Notes: a model not told the origin generated them from the sequence alone. Shown: positions 12,001 to 24,252, counted from the first letter of the stretch. The stretch: DNA of 64,000 bases from Laburnicola sp. R22_1 (GCA_014281115.1 JACONQ010000019.1:1240001-1304000), one strand, 5' to 3'. Program-made: numbers and translations.

Positions 12001-15000
12001 CTAATCACTTGTCTCCTTCTAGGTAAGAAATGCAGCATTCTTTCTTAGGCGGCCTCTCTTCCTCTTCTCTAGAGAATCTCTTTATATAGGGGCAATATTA
12101 TCTACTTTATATAATAGTGAAAAAGTGTAATCTTTTATATAATAGTATAGCTTAACTTGCGTACAACAAAACTTTACTAAACTATTCCCTAGATTCAGGA
12201 TTATATCTCTATTCTTAATGTTCTTAATCTTATACAGGCCTATCTATTTACCTTTCTCTCTCTAGACTATAACCTTAGATTTAAGTGAAAGCTTAAGGGC
12301 TTTATGCGCTACTAATAGACTATTATAGGTGTTTAGCATATAATTAATATTAGTTTTGTTCCTTTCCTTCTATAATATCTTTATTGCCTTTTATACAGCA
12401 TTCGTACATGTAATAATATTAGGTAATAGGGGAGAATCTATACTAATTCTAAAATATACGCTAAAGACTAGTAGTATAAGTAAAAGACTATTTAGGCCTA
12501 TAGTGTTATTAATAGCTTTAATAGCTATCTAGAGAATATTCTTCTTATCTATATAATCTTCTAGTTTAGCCTTAAGAATATTAAAAGCTCTATAGAGGGG
12601 TGCGTACAAACGCTTAACCTTCCCTATTATCTAATATACTTCTATAGGCATCTGTCTATAGGTTGCGCTAATAATCTTTGCGCAGTTCTTAAACTTATCT
12701 AATATAAAGTTTGTATCTAGGTTATATAATATAGTTAGGTAGATCTTAGTAAATATTAATCTAGTATCTATAGAGAGCTTCCTATATATTTTATATAGAT
12801 ATTAATTTTAAGAAGATTGCAGCTTAAAATAATATATCTATATTTATAATATATAGTGCGTCTCTAGTTCTAATACATATAATATTAATAATAATCTTAT
12901 AGTTAAAGTAGGTGTTATCCTTAATAGTAAACTTAAAGCGACGTGGGGCTTATCTGTGCAATTAACAGTAGTGGCAAAACTTCTAAATTTTGTTTAGTAT
13001 AGTGGCATCTACTTTATAGCCAGCGTTAGTAAGTATCTTCTAAAGTCTTTTTATATAGGGATGTCTAAATTGTTAATAAAGGCAATAGAGTTCTTATTTA
13101 GTAAAGAAGGATATAGTTTCTTTCTTACTAATATTAAAGAAAGGGTGTCCCTATTTGCGTACAATAGATATAGTTATGCTGTCCTTTTATATAATAATAT
13201 CTAGAATATTATTAAAGTAGGCACCTAGCTTATTAGCATCTGCTAGTAATAGTAGGAATGATGTTAGAGTATCTAGGATGTGGTAGGTAACTGTTCCTAT
13301 TAGATTTATAATTTGTACGGTTCCTAGAGATTCTTATAGGTTCTAACTTCTAAAGCTAATATTAGTGTTACTAGGTGTCTAATTAATCTTTATATAGGGG
13401 TTCTCTTATATATATGCCTCTAGCTATGCTTTGCCAATAGTAGAAATTCTTACTATACTTATATCCTATAGTTCACCTTAGTATATTATATAGTATTAAT
13501 CTTTAAGAATAAACTATTCCGCACACTTCTCTAGCTCTATCTTATAGATGTGTTCGCTAGTCGTGCGGTAAAGATAGGTAGTAGTGGTTAGGTAGGACAC
13601 TTAATTGTTGTCATCCTTATTATCTTTACTCTGCTCCTCTTCTTTGTGCAAAGTAGGTTCCTTATTATTATACCCTTCTATATCCTAAATATAGGACTAA
13701 ATAGTTTTATACGAAGGCGTTTTATTATTATACTCTTTATAGAAGGTAATATACTATCTTGTTATATAGGTACGCTTATTACATAAATAGTTAAAAGACT
13801 AATAACCTTCCTTATAGCATATAAAACACTTCTCTAGTCTTATACAAATATTATTTAATTAGAATCTAAATCGCGATAATAATAGTACAAATTGTCTGCG
13901 AAATCCTTATCTATAAGAGACTAGTAGTCTGCCTCTTTGTATAGAAAAGTTATATTTGTAATTAGTATAGTATATATTAGCCTCTTATAAGTGCTAATTA
14001 GATTAGTAATTAATTGCAACTTAGATTAACGTATAGAGATTAGTAAATAGAGCTTTATAAATAGGCTTAGGAGTAAATATAGTCTACTCTAACTCTAGGT
14101 GTCTATAGTATACTTATATAATAGCAGTATAGAAAGGAATTTCTCTAGCGAAGTTTGCACCTAATACTCTCTATATAAGAGTAAGCCTATTAATTATTAC
14201 CTCTAGGACTTTATGTAAACTCTTATTAGGATTCTCGCGCTAGCATTGTGCGAAAGTTATTATAGTCTAGTCTGTCTAATACTAGTTATAGTTAATAGTA
14301 GTATTAAAGTAACTATTAAGTGCTTTGTACAAGCACTTCTACAATTATCTAGAATAGATAGTATATAGGTAATACTATGCCGCACGGCTAGTAAGGATAT
14401 CTAGAAAGATATCTAGGTATTAATTCTTAGCAATATCTAGGGGTCTATATAGATCTATAAAGATTCTAGTCTTGTCTACTAAAATATTATATAGAGCTCT
14501 AGTATAGTTATTACCCTTATTCTATGCCTTTTAAAATTAGATTATCTTATTAGCTAGAATTCTCTAAGGAGGTAGGTTGTGCTTAGGTAGAAGCTTATAT
14601 AGGTTAGATTATAGCATAGGCTTAGTCTACGTAGATTAGTATAGTGCCTATAATTCGCGTTTAACTAGTGGTGGCTCTATTCTGTACAGCGTTTAATAAT
14701 CGCAAGTAGGTAGGCAAAATAGTAGTTAGGTACTATATGCAAAGAGTAGTGGTTTATTTAGTTATTTATACAAATAGAATTGTCTTTAGTACTTATATAA
14801 AGGTTCTCTTAAGATGTCTACAGAGACTTATAGCTGTGTAGATATCTATAGTAGTAGCGGCTTACTCTATTTAGATTTGTGCAATAGCCTAACTAGCTTA
14901 GGTATCTTTAAGATTAGCCTTAGTGTTTGCGTATAAGGAGTTAAGCAAGCTAGTAAAGGTAGTGTTATATAAGTAGTATCTGCATTGCCTTAGGCTACTT

Positions 15001-15964
15001 TGTATAGCTTGCTAGTATTTATAGCTCTAGTATTTATTCTTAGCTTAATACCCTTTTCTCTTAGAACTGCTATAAGCTCTCTCTTATACGTATGGCCTAA
15101 CTCTAAAAAATAGTATTCTTTCCATCCTTTAAAGTCTTTCTAGAATAACTTTAAGAAAGCTATCTCTTTCTAGTATAACGTATAATACTTAGCAATAGTA
15201 TATACTATATACAATTGCATTTCTAACTAAGAAGGATTGTTTGCTATATTAATCTTATTATTCGAATATATAGGTCTTATTTCCTTGCGCAGTATTTTCT
15301 CTAATATTTCTATTTCTTTAATATACTAATTATACAGTCTAGTATACTTAGGCATATTAGTGTTATCTTATAAGGCGATAGGAACTTTGTGCGAGGCGGT
15401 AAAGGCTTTTTATAAGGTGGTAGAGGTAGCTATTACGTAACTAGTTTGTTTAATAGGTTAGTTATATAGAGGATTACGCTTTATTAGGGTTTGTTATTAT
15501 CTAACTATATTTTTGTATAGTTACTAGTGGTGTGCTTAGTGCACTATCTTCTCTTAAATCTTATATAGTAGCGACATCTACTTACTAACTTAATAAAAAA
15601 GTTAATTTGCTATCTCTATAGATAAGAATAGGTTTTATACATCGTATACAATCGCTTTCTATATTTTATATAGCAGCGATATCTACTTACTAACTTTATA
15701 AAGGTTTAATCTGCTATCCTCTTATGTATAGAGAATAGAGTATAATAAAACAAATTGTATAGCTAATAACGTCTTATATAATCGCTTTCTTTGTTTTATA
15801 TAGTAGTAATATCTACTTACTAACTCTATAAAGTTTTTAGTCTACTATCCTCTTACATATAGAGGATAGAGTATGTAAAACAAATTATATAGCTAATAAT
15901 AACTTATGCAATCTATCTTTACTCTTGCTAATTTGTAGTTAAGAGTTAGTTAACTACTAATTAG

Positions 15965-16253
15965 TATTAAATAGGTACTTTATAGCTAGCTATATAGACA
16001 TTAAATTCTAATTCTCTATACTAGTAAGTGTGGAGGGTGTATAGGACAATTATATAAGGAAAAGGAAATAATATAATAGAACAACTTAGTATTAATTGCT
16101 TGTCTCTAGAGAGGGTATAGATAGAAAGGAGAAGATTCTATAGCGCACAGGCCGCGGCGCATAGACATTATATAATCTCTATATAATGCCATTATATAGT
16201 AATATTAAAATCTTAACACTCTTAGGTGTCCTTGCCTATATAGTGTACGGATA
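15965..16253 (-). repeat. LTR of copia-2 (5' LTR in element orientation)
   Basis: This partner of the 8734 copy has the same 289-bp length. It is followed directly by the ATTAT duplication and the rest of the interrupted SINE-like element. Confidence 0.9.
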
Positions 16254-16302
16254 ATTATTATAATATTTTTATTAGAAACTCCTTAGTTGCAAAAAAAAAA
16301 AC

Positions 16303-16680
16303 TATATTAGTAGTCTTATAAATCTTACGTAGTATAATAACTATCTAGTATAACTAGTAACTAATAAACTAATATACTCTTATCTACTTATAGTAGGCAG
16401 AAAAGTTATATTAGTAGTTTTATAGATCTTAGATAGTATAATAACTACTTAGTATAATTAGTAACTAACCTAATATACTCTTATCTACTTATAGTAGGTA
16501 GAGGAGTTATATTAGTAGTCTTATAGACCTTAGCGTAGAACTACTACCTAGTATAACTAGTAACTAATAAACTAATATATCCTTACCTACTTATAGTAGA
16601 CAGAAAAGTTATATTAGTAGTCTTATAGACCTTAGGTAATTGTCTAGCATAACTAGTAATTAATAAGATAAAACTTCTAC
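16303..16680. repeat. Tandem array 2, ~101-bp unit, about 3.7 copies
   Basis: The unit is the same as at 8386-8664, with the same palindromic core and ttatattagtagtctta segment. Removing the SINE-like and copia-2 insertions joins the two arrays into one run of six to seven units. Confidence 0.85.
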
Positions 16681-16742
16681 TAATTTTAACTATCTATAGG
16701 CAGCATCTTAGGAAGAAGTAGTTATTATATTACTATCTATAG

Positions 16743-16854
16743 TTTTTTTTTGTAACTAAGAAGTTTCTAATAAAAATATTATAATAATAGTAGTTATTTC
16801 TTTTATATTATAGACACATAAAAGCGTTTTAAGATATTAATAAAAGGGTTAGAG
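16743..16854 (-). mobile_element. SINE-like poly(A)-tailed short element, copy 2
   Basis: This copy is the reverse complement of copy 1 over its full ~112 bp: a T-run at 16743-16751, then gtaactaagaagtttctaat and onwards to gggttagag. It is flanked by a 13-bp duplication with one C/T difference (ttactatctatag at 16730-16742, ttactatttatag at 16855-16867). That target is unrelated to the one at copy 1. A second copy with almost the same 5' end, an A tail and its own variable target duplication is what target-primed reverse transcription would leave. Confidence 0.68.
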
Positions 16855-16867
16855 TTACTATTTATAG

Positions 16868-18174
16868 CTAAATAAAAAGGTTAATCTTAGAATAATATAA
16901 GGATAGTATATAGCCTTATAGGGCTAACCTATTAGAAATAGCTAGAATAGTTAAAAGAGCTAGTTAAATTAATACTATTCTAAGATAGTAAATAAAAAAG
17001 AAATATAGGGGGCCCTTTTTTATATAAAGGGCAGTATAGGGCATAGGCCTATACTAGCTATACGCTAACACTAACTAGAAAAGACGCCTTTAGAAAGGTA
17101 AAAGGCGCAGATAGAGGGAAATAGGGTATAAAAAAAAGGTAATAGGGTGTGCTTAGTAGGGAGGCTAATATAAAACTATTATAATTACTACCTATAACTA
17201 TATTAGAAAAAGTTTTATACGCATATAAGTACCTAGAGTATCTAAGTGGCCCTATATAAGGCTGCGTACACTTACGCACTAAATACACTTAGAGTGCACT
17301 AGTAATACTACTTTTTTCTTAGTGTGTGTATATATAAGATTGCGTAAGAATACACACCTATGCCGCCAGTGCACCTAGAGTAGCTAGGGCAGCTAGGGTA
17401 CTCTAGGTATCTATACTATTTATACAATACTAATTAATAAGTAAATAAAGCTCTTTAATTAGCTAAAATAAAAAAAAGCTTAGTAAGCTGCTTAGTAAGC
17501 TTTTAAAAAAAGATTTTTAAAGTATAAAGTTAAAGTCTATTACTAGATAGTAATTACTAGTTAATATAATAGTACTAATTACTAGCGTATTATATAAAAC
17601 TTCTATCTAACTCTAAATTCGATGTTTTATAGATTTAAAAATAGAAAAATCTAGTTTTATAATCATTTAAAAGAATTAGATTAGGCGAAAATTAGTAGCT
17701 TAGCAAAGAACACTATTTTAAAAAGTATAAACTTTAATAACTTTTAAACTACTTTATTTTTATTAAAACTTTTTAAAATTTCATATGCTATATTATTAGT
17801 ACTATATATTTATATAATAATATTACGTAATATATATAATAACTAGTAAGATAAAGAGTTTTTATTAATTACTAACTAATTACGTAATAAAAATGGTATT
17901 TTTAAATTACATAATTAAAGACCAGTATTTTCTCTATTAATCTATTAAAAAATTAAAATTATAGCTTTACTAGTAAACAAGTTATAAATCTTTAAAAAAA
18001 TTACTTATTTAGGCTATTTGTACACATCTACGCAAGTCTGCGTATATCTATACATCTCTAAGCATTTTTATACTAGTAAATTACTTATGTAAAAATGCGC
18101 ACAAATGCGTAAGTCTATGCACATCTACGTATAATTCGCATAGTTAAGCAAACAAACTTTCCTAATATAGTTTA
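16868..18174. other. AT-rich, gene-free, RIP-like DNA without a recognised element
   Basis: The sequence is dominated by TpA-rich text. Short internal echoes (for example tacacatctacg and tgcacatctacg around 18010-18110) suggest a mutated repeat, but I cannot name it. No credible coding sequence is seen on either strand. Confidence 0.6.
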
Positions 18175-20372
18175 ACGTACTTTGCACTCGAGTCGATTAT
18201 TGTATTAAGTTAATTACTTTGCCAAGACCCTACTAAGTTCTATACTATTTATAATAGTATAGAGTTAATAAAAACTATTTTTAATAGTCTAAATAGGCTA
18301 ATCTATTTAGAATCTACTTCTATAGGCTGCCTACAAGTTGTTTTGTTATGCCTAGGCTTACTATTGTTAGATATGAGGGTATCTTTGATGTATGAGATGG
18401 ATTATGGTGGATTTTTATAATGGTTGAGATTATTGATTGTGTTGGAGAAGCTCGGCTATGCGCGAGGTGTCTATCTAGTGCCAAGACGTTGTCATTCCTA
18501 AAGGGGCTTAGCGTAGCGCTAAATAGCTCCCAGGTCGACCTGTGAGCTGTTGATTGGTCCATCGGTCCCACTTTGATGATTACTGTGCGCCAGCCTCCTC
18601 GGTGTGATTTACAGTAATTTCATCGTGAGGAGACCATATAATTGGACACACATTCATCGTGATTCATAGTGACTATCTATCTGACAACTATAGTGTCCAT
18701 AGTGCTATTAAGCATATTCGCCTCTATTAGCGCGCACCCTTTTCTTCGCCTTTTGCCTATTACTACGCGTTCTAAACTCCTTTAGAGTGGCTAGCCACTA
18801 GCCCTCTTTAGCTATAAGAACTCTTTTACGCTGTACTCGCTTTCTTTTATGCGATTTATATTGTGTGGCGGCCTTATTAGTAGCTTAAAGTTTAGTGTTG
18901 CGTTTAGTTATTAACACTAAAGAATGTCCTATTAGCTTAGCGCCTTTAATAAGCTTTTCCACTATCTTAACTATATAAGTTAGGGAACTATCTACATGCC
19001 TTTAAATTCTCTGCTTAACTAGCATTAATTGCAACCTAAGTTCTATACTATTTCGCAGAATTTATAACTTCTATATACTATCGCGAATAGTACAAAGTAG
19101 AGGTGTATGTAGGCAAATGTTAAGCTGCAATATTACAACTTCTGGGTTGTAGGGCACTAGGCTAGCACCTCGAAAGCCTTCTTTAATATTACTTTTAGTA
19201 ATTAAAGCCTTAAAAGCAGCAATAAAGCAAGATAGAAGCTCGATTTTAGTAATGTGCGTAATGTGGTTGCGTATTAGATTCTTAGCTTAGCGCCTATACG
19301 CCTTTTTTAACAGCGTAAAACAACCCACATTAAGTGGCTATAAGAGGTGCGACGAATATAGAGGCATACAAAGAGTAATAATATTACTCTTTTTATAGTA
19401 ATTCTGGAATTTAAGCGAGTTGTAACTTTTATGGCTATTAATAATAAGCAAACATACTTTACTAGTAGTACGCCTCTTTATATGCTTATTAAAGTACTTT
19501 AGCCATTATAGACTAAGCTTATTTATTGTCTAGCCGTTCTTAGAGACTATAATAACCTAATTCTAAGGTAGATTCTTCTCCTTATACTAGGCGGAGAGGT
19601 AGTACTTGCCCCCAAAGATAATAAAGGGTGGGATCTACTACCCTATTGCGTTAATGCCTTAGATGACTGTTGTTCACTCTCTATTGCCCTACTGCATCTA
19701 CTTTGGCTGTCCTTAACGCTTAGAGCCTATAACTACTACTCTAGTTAATATTATGTCTATTATAAAGCTAGACTTGTTAAAATTATAGGTGTTCTTATCT
19801 AGAATACTATACTTGGCCTTTATATTCTCTATAAGCTAGAACTAGTCTCGTATTATCTTAGAATTCTCCTAGAGAGCTCTCTTGTAGTCGTACTTTCGAT
19901 TAAATTTAACTTAAAGCTTTGGCTAGTGCTTAACAAAGTTATAAGGCTACCTCTAGCTAATTGGCTTATAGTAGCGTGCAGCTAGTAAAGAATTGGCCAT
20001 ATCTTTTATAGTATTAAGCTGGGACGAAAATCCTTATGCGTCTAGGTTAAGTATATACTACATAATTACCTACTCCTCTCTTATAGTAAGTCTTATTTTG
20101 TTAGGTGCGTAGTCGCGTCTAAACGTCTTTTTAGCGCGTTAGTTGCTAAGTGTACTTTAAGAAACATTATAGAGGGCTACAGCGTGTCGCTAAGAAAGTA
20201 TCGCGTCTTATTTAATAGCCTAGATTGTAAGCTATATATGCGCTTCTTTTAACGCTAGTAGTTTATTATGTGATTAAGGCATCGCGTTGTACTATTACTA
20301 ATAGTACGTTTTAGTAAGGTCTTGGCAAAGTGATTAACTTAATAAAATAATCGACTTAAGTGCAAAGTACGT
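18175..20372 (-). mobile_element. Fot1/pogo-type (Tc1/mariner superfamily) DNA transposon, RIP-degraded
   Basis: Inverted repeats of about 62 bp start ACGTACTTTGCACT at 18175 and, on the other strand, at 20372. Both are flanked by TA (18173-18174 and 20373-20374). The few mismatches between the two ends are mostly C/T or G/A. The minus strand from about 20270 to 18720 reads as a pogo-like DDE transposase relic. Near 19300-19440 it gives NSHKSYNSLKFQ, then ITLCMPLYSSHLL and PLNVGCFTLLKKAYRR. These match the family's DGHxSH, MPPHSSHLLQPLDVG and LKKAYRR motifs, with the catalytic Asp changed to Asn. The element is non-functional. Confidence 0.9.
18350..18690. other. GC-richer island inside the pogo element
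   Basis: About 340 bp (for example gaagctcggctatgcgcgag and gtcgacctgtgagctgttga) lacks the TpA-rich RIP look of its surroundings. I see no open frame of note, no clear inverted repeats at its edges and no recognised family. It is probably a later insertion or a captured fragment. Confidence 0.5.
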
Positions 20373-20502
20373 TAGTAGCTTTTAAATATTATTTAACTAC
20401 TTAGTACCTCCCTTATTACACTTTTTTAGCTCTTAAAAAAACTTATTATTATTTATAGTATTAAGTAGCTTTATTGGGTTTTTTTCTACGATATAATACT
20501 AG

Positions 20503-20593
20503 TATGTGGAGTTAAATTGACTGCCTAGGCGTAGAACGACAAAGACTTTCATCTCAAATAACATGACAAAAAAAGCAGAGCCTCCTGCTTAGT
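20503..20593 (+). repeat. ~90-bp dispersed repeat, copy A
   Basis: Shares gtagaacgacaaagactttc, atctcaaataacatgac and gcagagcctcctgcttagt with two copies near 41.1-41.5 kb. It sits at the edge between the AT-rich block and the first gene. Confidence 0.85.
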
Positions 20594-20681
20594 AGACATA
20601 CTAAAGTATAGTTATAGGATATAGCTTTGTTTACAAAAAAAATGTTATGGCGATTGGTTGTAAGCCCTGTGACCGTGCACG

Positions 20682-22775
20682 TTATACCTGTGGTCCGAAG
20701 GTCCCGAACATTCCCCAGACCGAATCGCCCCAGAGATCTTGCGGCAATGCGAAATCGAGCGGTCCACCAAAGACGTCCATATAATTTATGTCGGCTTGTG
20801 CCATCTCTGCGTAGTCGTCGAACACTGGTAACATAGGCGGAGGAGTTACTTCCACACTCGGTTGCTGCGCGGGGCTTTCTTGAGGGGGTGTCTCTTCGAT
20901 TTCGGGCTTAATATTTCTCAATTCATGCCCCTTTGTTATCGCGTCAAATACGAGACTAGCCCCCATTCGATCATTGATCCTCAATTTCGTGTGATCAATA
21001 TCCACAGGCTCTTGCTGGCTAAGTATTTCGAGAAGTAGAGCTGCTCGATATTTTTCTTCTTTGGTATCCTTTGTTCCAGCTTTGAAATAGCGTTGCGCCA
21101 TGGCGACGTGGTTTCGTGCAACTTCTTGCTCCTCAGGCGATGCGTGAATGTTCAGCGCAAAGAAACGAAGAAGGAAGATAGTGGCCAAGATAAGAGCCCG
21201 GAAGGAGTTCTTCGGGCACGTGCGTTGGAGGACTTCGGGAGTCAGATCAGGATAATCGCTGGAGCGATAAAAGAGGCCTTGGTCGGATAGGTAAACGATG
21301 CGAAGGGCGACGGAATATCCACTTTTCATGACGACCTCCCGCGATGGGAGATCGAGCTGCATGCGAATGATAGTCATAGTGTAAAGGTGCATCTTAGCTG
21401 TCAAAACAGCCATCTCCACACGTGGAGACCAGGGTGTTGGGAACTTTGTTTTTAGGCCGTCAAGCTCGGTATCGATGAGCTTGATGAGCGAGTGAGACAC
21501 GACCTCTTGGTTGTTTTCGAGTACGACAGTGGTGAATTTAGCCAGAGTATGGTGTACCATTACTTGGTATGCGAATTCCGAAGATACGGGGTAAGTGCGG
21601 ACGAAATTCTCTATGGTCGCTAGTTCTGTGGTTTCGTTTATTGATGGTGAGACACCGACGTGCATACTGAGTCTACACTAGGGTAAGTACGATAAAAACA
21701 TGGACGGTTTGGATGGTTTATGCAATGGTACATGACTTGGGATGCATGGGACTTACGACGTGCAAGCAAGGAAACAACCCAGCCATGTGCTGACTCTGGC
21801 TCGCAGAGAACCGGAAGGCATCCCGATACTCCTCAAGGATTGAGGCGGTTTCGCATGGTGAAGACCCATATACAGGGCAGCATTCATTGCAAGCCCACAG
21901 TAGAGCCAGCTCGGATCGCGAAATTGGCTAAGCGAGGGGAAAGGCCACACAATCACGAGGATGAGAGCTTGGATAGTTTGCAAAGGTATTGGCGCTGTCA
22001 CTATGGCCATTTGAAGTTGCGCCAGATAAGGCTCCCTCAAATGTTGGAAGAGCGCTGCGTGTTGCGGTATAGGTCCGTGGTTTGATACTACGGTGATGAT
22101 AGTCCAGAATAAGAGCGGAGCTGTGCCATGTATTGTGGAGATGGAGATGTTGGGATCGAGAATAGGCAAGTGAGGGTATAGAAATGTGCAAAAGCTAATA
22201 GCAATCAATTACAAGCTCATTTAGTCTCATGATGCATAAAACTTACATCTTGAACATATCGATAATAGTGTTTCGGTCAAGAATACAAGAGCCCAATTGG
22301 TACTGCTCTTGTAGACCGAATTCAATCAGCACAGCCGTCCCTGACTGCTCCAGCGTGTACTCGGGTGAGTCATTTTGCGTATCCGGGGACACTGTAGACT
22401 TGAGTCCGTTTTCTTCTCTCTGGGTTCTGAGTGCTTCCAGCTCCTTCGCCATCTCCTCGACGCGTCTACAACACCAGATCAGTCATTGCAATAGAAGGCA
22501 CGTATCAGAGCGGTAAACCAAATCTACGTACCTTCGTGCGGGCGTCCGGCGAAAGGTAGAATCGACTACACATTGCAGGTTTCGATTTTGGCATCTTGTG
22601 CACGGGGCTGGAAATTTGGCTTTGCTGTCGCAACGAAGCTATATCTTATTAAATCTACGGTACACAACATAACTCGTTGAAACAGCATTACCTTGACTTG
22701 TTTGCATTCTGTGCATGTCTTTACCGGCCGATGAACAGATCTACCCAACTGAGCTGGCACTCCGAGGGTAGCCAT
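20682..22775 (-). CDS. Zn2Cys6 binuclear-cluster transcription factor
   Basis: Five exons: 22692-22775, 22532-22638, 22247-22465, 21757-22194, 20682-21672. The sum is 1839 nt, giving 612 residues, with all junctions GT-AG. The N-terminal cluster is canonical, C-x2-C-x6-C-x9-C-x2-C-x6-C at residues 21, 24, 31, 41, 44 and 51, and is split by the first intron. A short linker with RRVEEMAKELEALR, probably coiled-coil, follows. The middle region (FLYPHLPILDP onwards) matches fungal regulators whose zinc cluster is followed by a long helical domain without a clear Fungal_trans signature. The C-terminus is acidic and aromatic, possibly an activation segment. It is a nuclear DNA-binding regulator with unknown targets. 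Its stop codon lies about 310 bp from the pogo element, so silencing spread from the AT-rich block is conceivable. Confidence 0.9.
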
Positions 22776-24252
22776 GACGAGAAGAAGGGGTCTGGAGGGC
22801 GTGGCATATAGTTGCTGCCGGTCTTCCGACCCGAGTCGCAGAGGTTCCTTGCTCAGTGCTCAGGAGTCGACATGCATGGTGAGGTGACACAGGTGGGACT
22901 GGTTAGGGGAAAATCCGCTCAACCTGATGCCGCAATGTTGACGCGTTGTCGATTGTCTGGCGGTGTTCTCGAAGTTGGTCGCGGCGGACGGGAGATGCAC
23001 GGGCTCGACCATGGATCAGCGGCATTTCCCATTGGTGGGCCAAATTTAGCTCACACTTCCCGAGGTCGTAAGCAGCCCCCATCGTCGTCCGTTCCCCCTC
23101 GCAGACATCCCCACCTTCGTCTTCCCGTATCAGATATCGCTTTTAACCTTAACACAGCTTATCCCGTCTCTTCAACGCACAAACTTTCCAGCGCCCATCT
23201 ACAAAAGAAGCCAATCTCTACCTAAGGTAGTCATACTTCATTTCGCCTGCCTGCACACCACTCGCTAATTGTAGCATTTTACCACCCAACCCCGACAAGC
23301 CATTAATCGACGGCCCCAGCTAAGCCTACGATCCATATCAATTTTATTCTGGACTATGCGGACTGTGAACGCAATCGGGAAGATGACCGGGTATATCTTG
23401 CTTCATAGGGCTGAGTAGTCCCGAGATGCGTACGTATAAAATCTGGAGTGTCCAGGATCAGTACCGCTGCCATCGCAGCAACAGCTTTGCTATTGGCGTC
23501 AGTACCAGTAGTGATCTATTTATATTATTAGTATCGCCCTTCGATTTTGTGGAAGGGCGTCCGTTTAGTGTTCACCCGAACCATCCTCAACCCTACCACC
23601 CATCATCTCAATATCCTATCGAGTAGTGTAAATATAAGAAGATGAGCTATCTCCGTCATTACGTATGGTGCGAGATGCGCTTCTTGATGTTTGTCTGTGC
23701 GAGGAGTTAGTTCTTTATCCGCGTGGTGAAGTCACCGATGCTACCGCGTAGCAATAGTTGACTCACGCAGGGAAGTTTCTCAGTCAAATAAAGTCGCCAA
23801 TATTGTCACTCATTTAGCCTTAGAACCACCGGCCACTTGAAGGTACATGTATAAAGAGATATTCACTGGTGTAGACATAACAGGTCATACAATGACCTAG
23901 GTATCTGTTGAGATCCAAGTCCATATACATCTACTTCCATAGAAAGAACCGCGTTCGCATTGCAGGAACACTTTATGTACCTCGAATGTTCCAGTACTAT
24001 AGAATCTAGTCGTCGATGGGACACTGTCTTTCGACTTCGAAGAAACTTCACTGTTTGTGAGATTCCAAAACCAACTTGAAGTCAAGAATACGCATATGTG
24101 GAGGACATATTTTTTCGGCAATTAAAAAAGGCAAAAAGTAATTTAACAGATATAGTGGATAATACATTGTCATACAACGGAAATTTCCAGCACTAGAGGT
24201 TGGCCCCGGCCAATGGTATATATGCCTCGTTCTGATATCAGAACGAAAAACC
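22776..24252. other. Intergenic, no gene recognised
   Basis: The promoter side of the Zn2Cys6 gene, with a pyrimidine-rich tract around 23080-23240. Short open frames here have no recognisable motifs and no plausible splicing partners. Confidence 0.6.

Larger units (their letters stand above)
8734..16253 (-). mobile_element. Ty1/copia retrotransposon (copia-2), complete but heavily RIP-mutated
   Basis: Two 289-bp direct repeats (8734-9022 and 15965-16253) bound a 7.5-kb unit, with ATTAT on both outer sides (8729-8733 and 16254-16258). The canonical TG...CA ends read TA...TA, as RIP would produce. The coding direction is minus. A zinc-knuckle relic (C-x2-C-x4-Y-x4-Y, from CCHC) lies near 13810-13840. 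Integrase text lies at about 12300-12900. Reverse transcriptase text follows at about 11000-11700, including RPLYSVA, RAKGAYIVSMCQ-like and KDKDAA segments. Integrase before reverse transcriptase defines copia. No open frame survives beyond short pieces. Confidence 0.9.
8665..16302 (+). mobile_element. SINE-like poly(A)-tailed short element, copy 1, split by copia-2
   Basis: The element consists of 8665-8733 plus 16254-16302, about 113 bp after removing copia-2 and its 5-bp duplication. It begins TAACCCTTTTATTAATAT and ends in an A-run at 16291-16301. It is flanked by a 13-bp duplication tatattagtagtc at 8652-8664 and 16303-16315. The duplication sequence is also part of the surrounding tandem unit, so it is supportive rather than conclusive. 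No tRNA-like head, A box or B box is recognisable, perhaps because of RIP. A 5'-truncated LINE tail is the alternative, but copy 2 has nearly the same 5' end. Confidence 0.65.

Noticed and set aside
8665..16854. Arms of the SINE-like copies as ends of one large inverted-repeat element (MITE or foldback)
   Set aside because: Each arm has its own A tail and its own 13-bp flanking duplication, and the two duplications differ. Two independent insertions explain this better.
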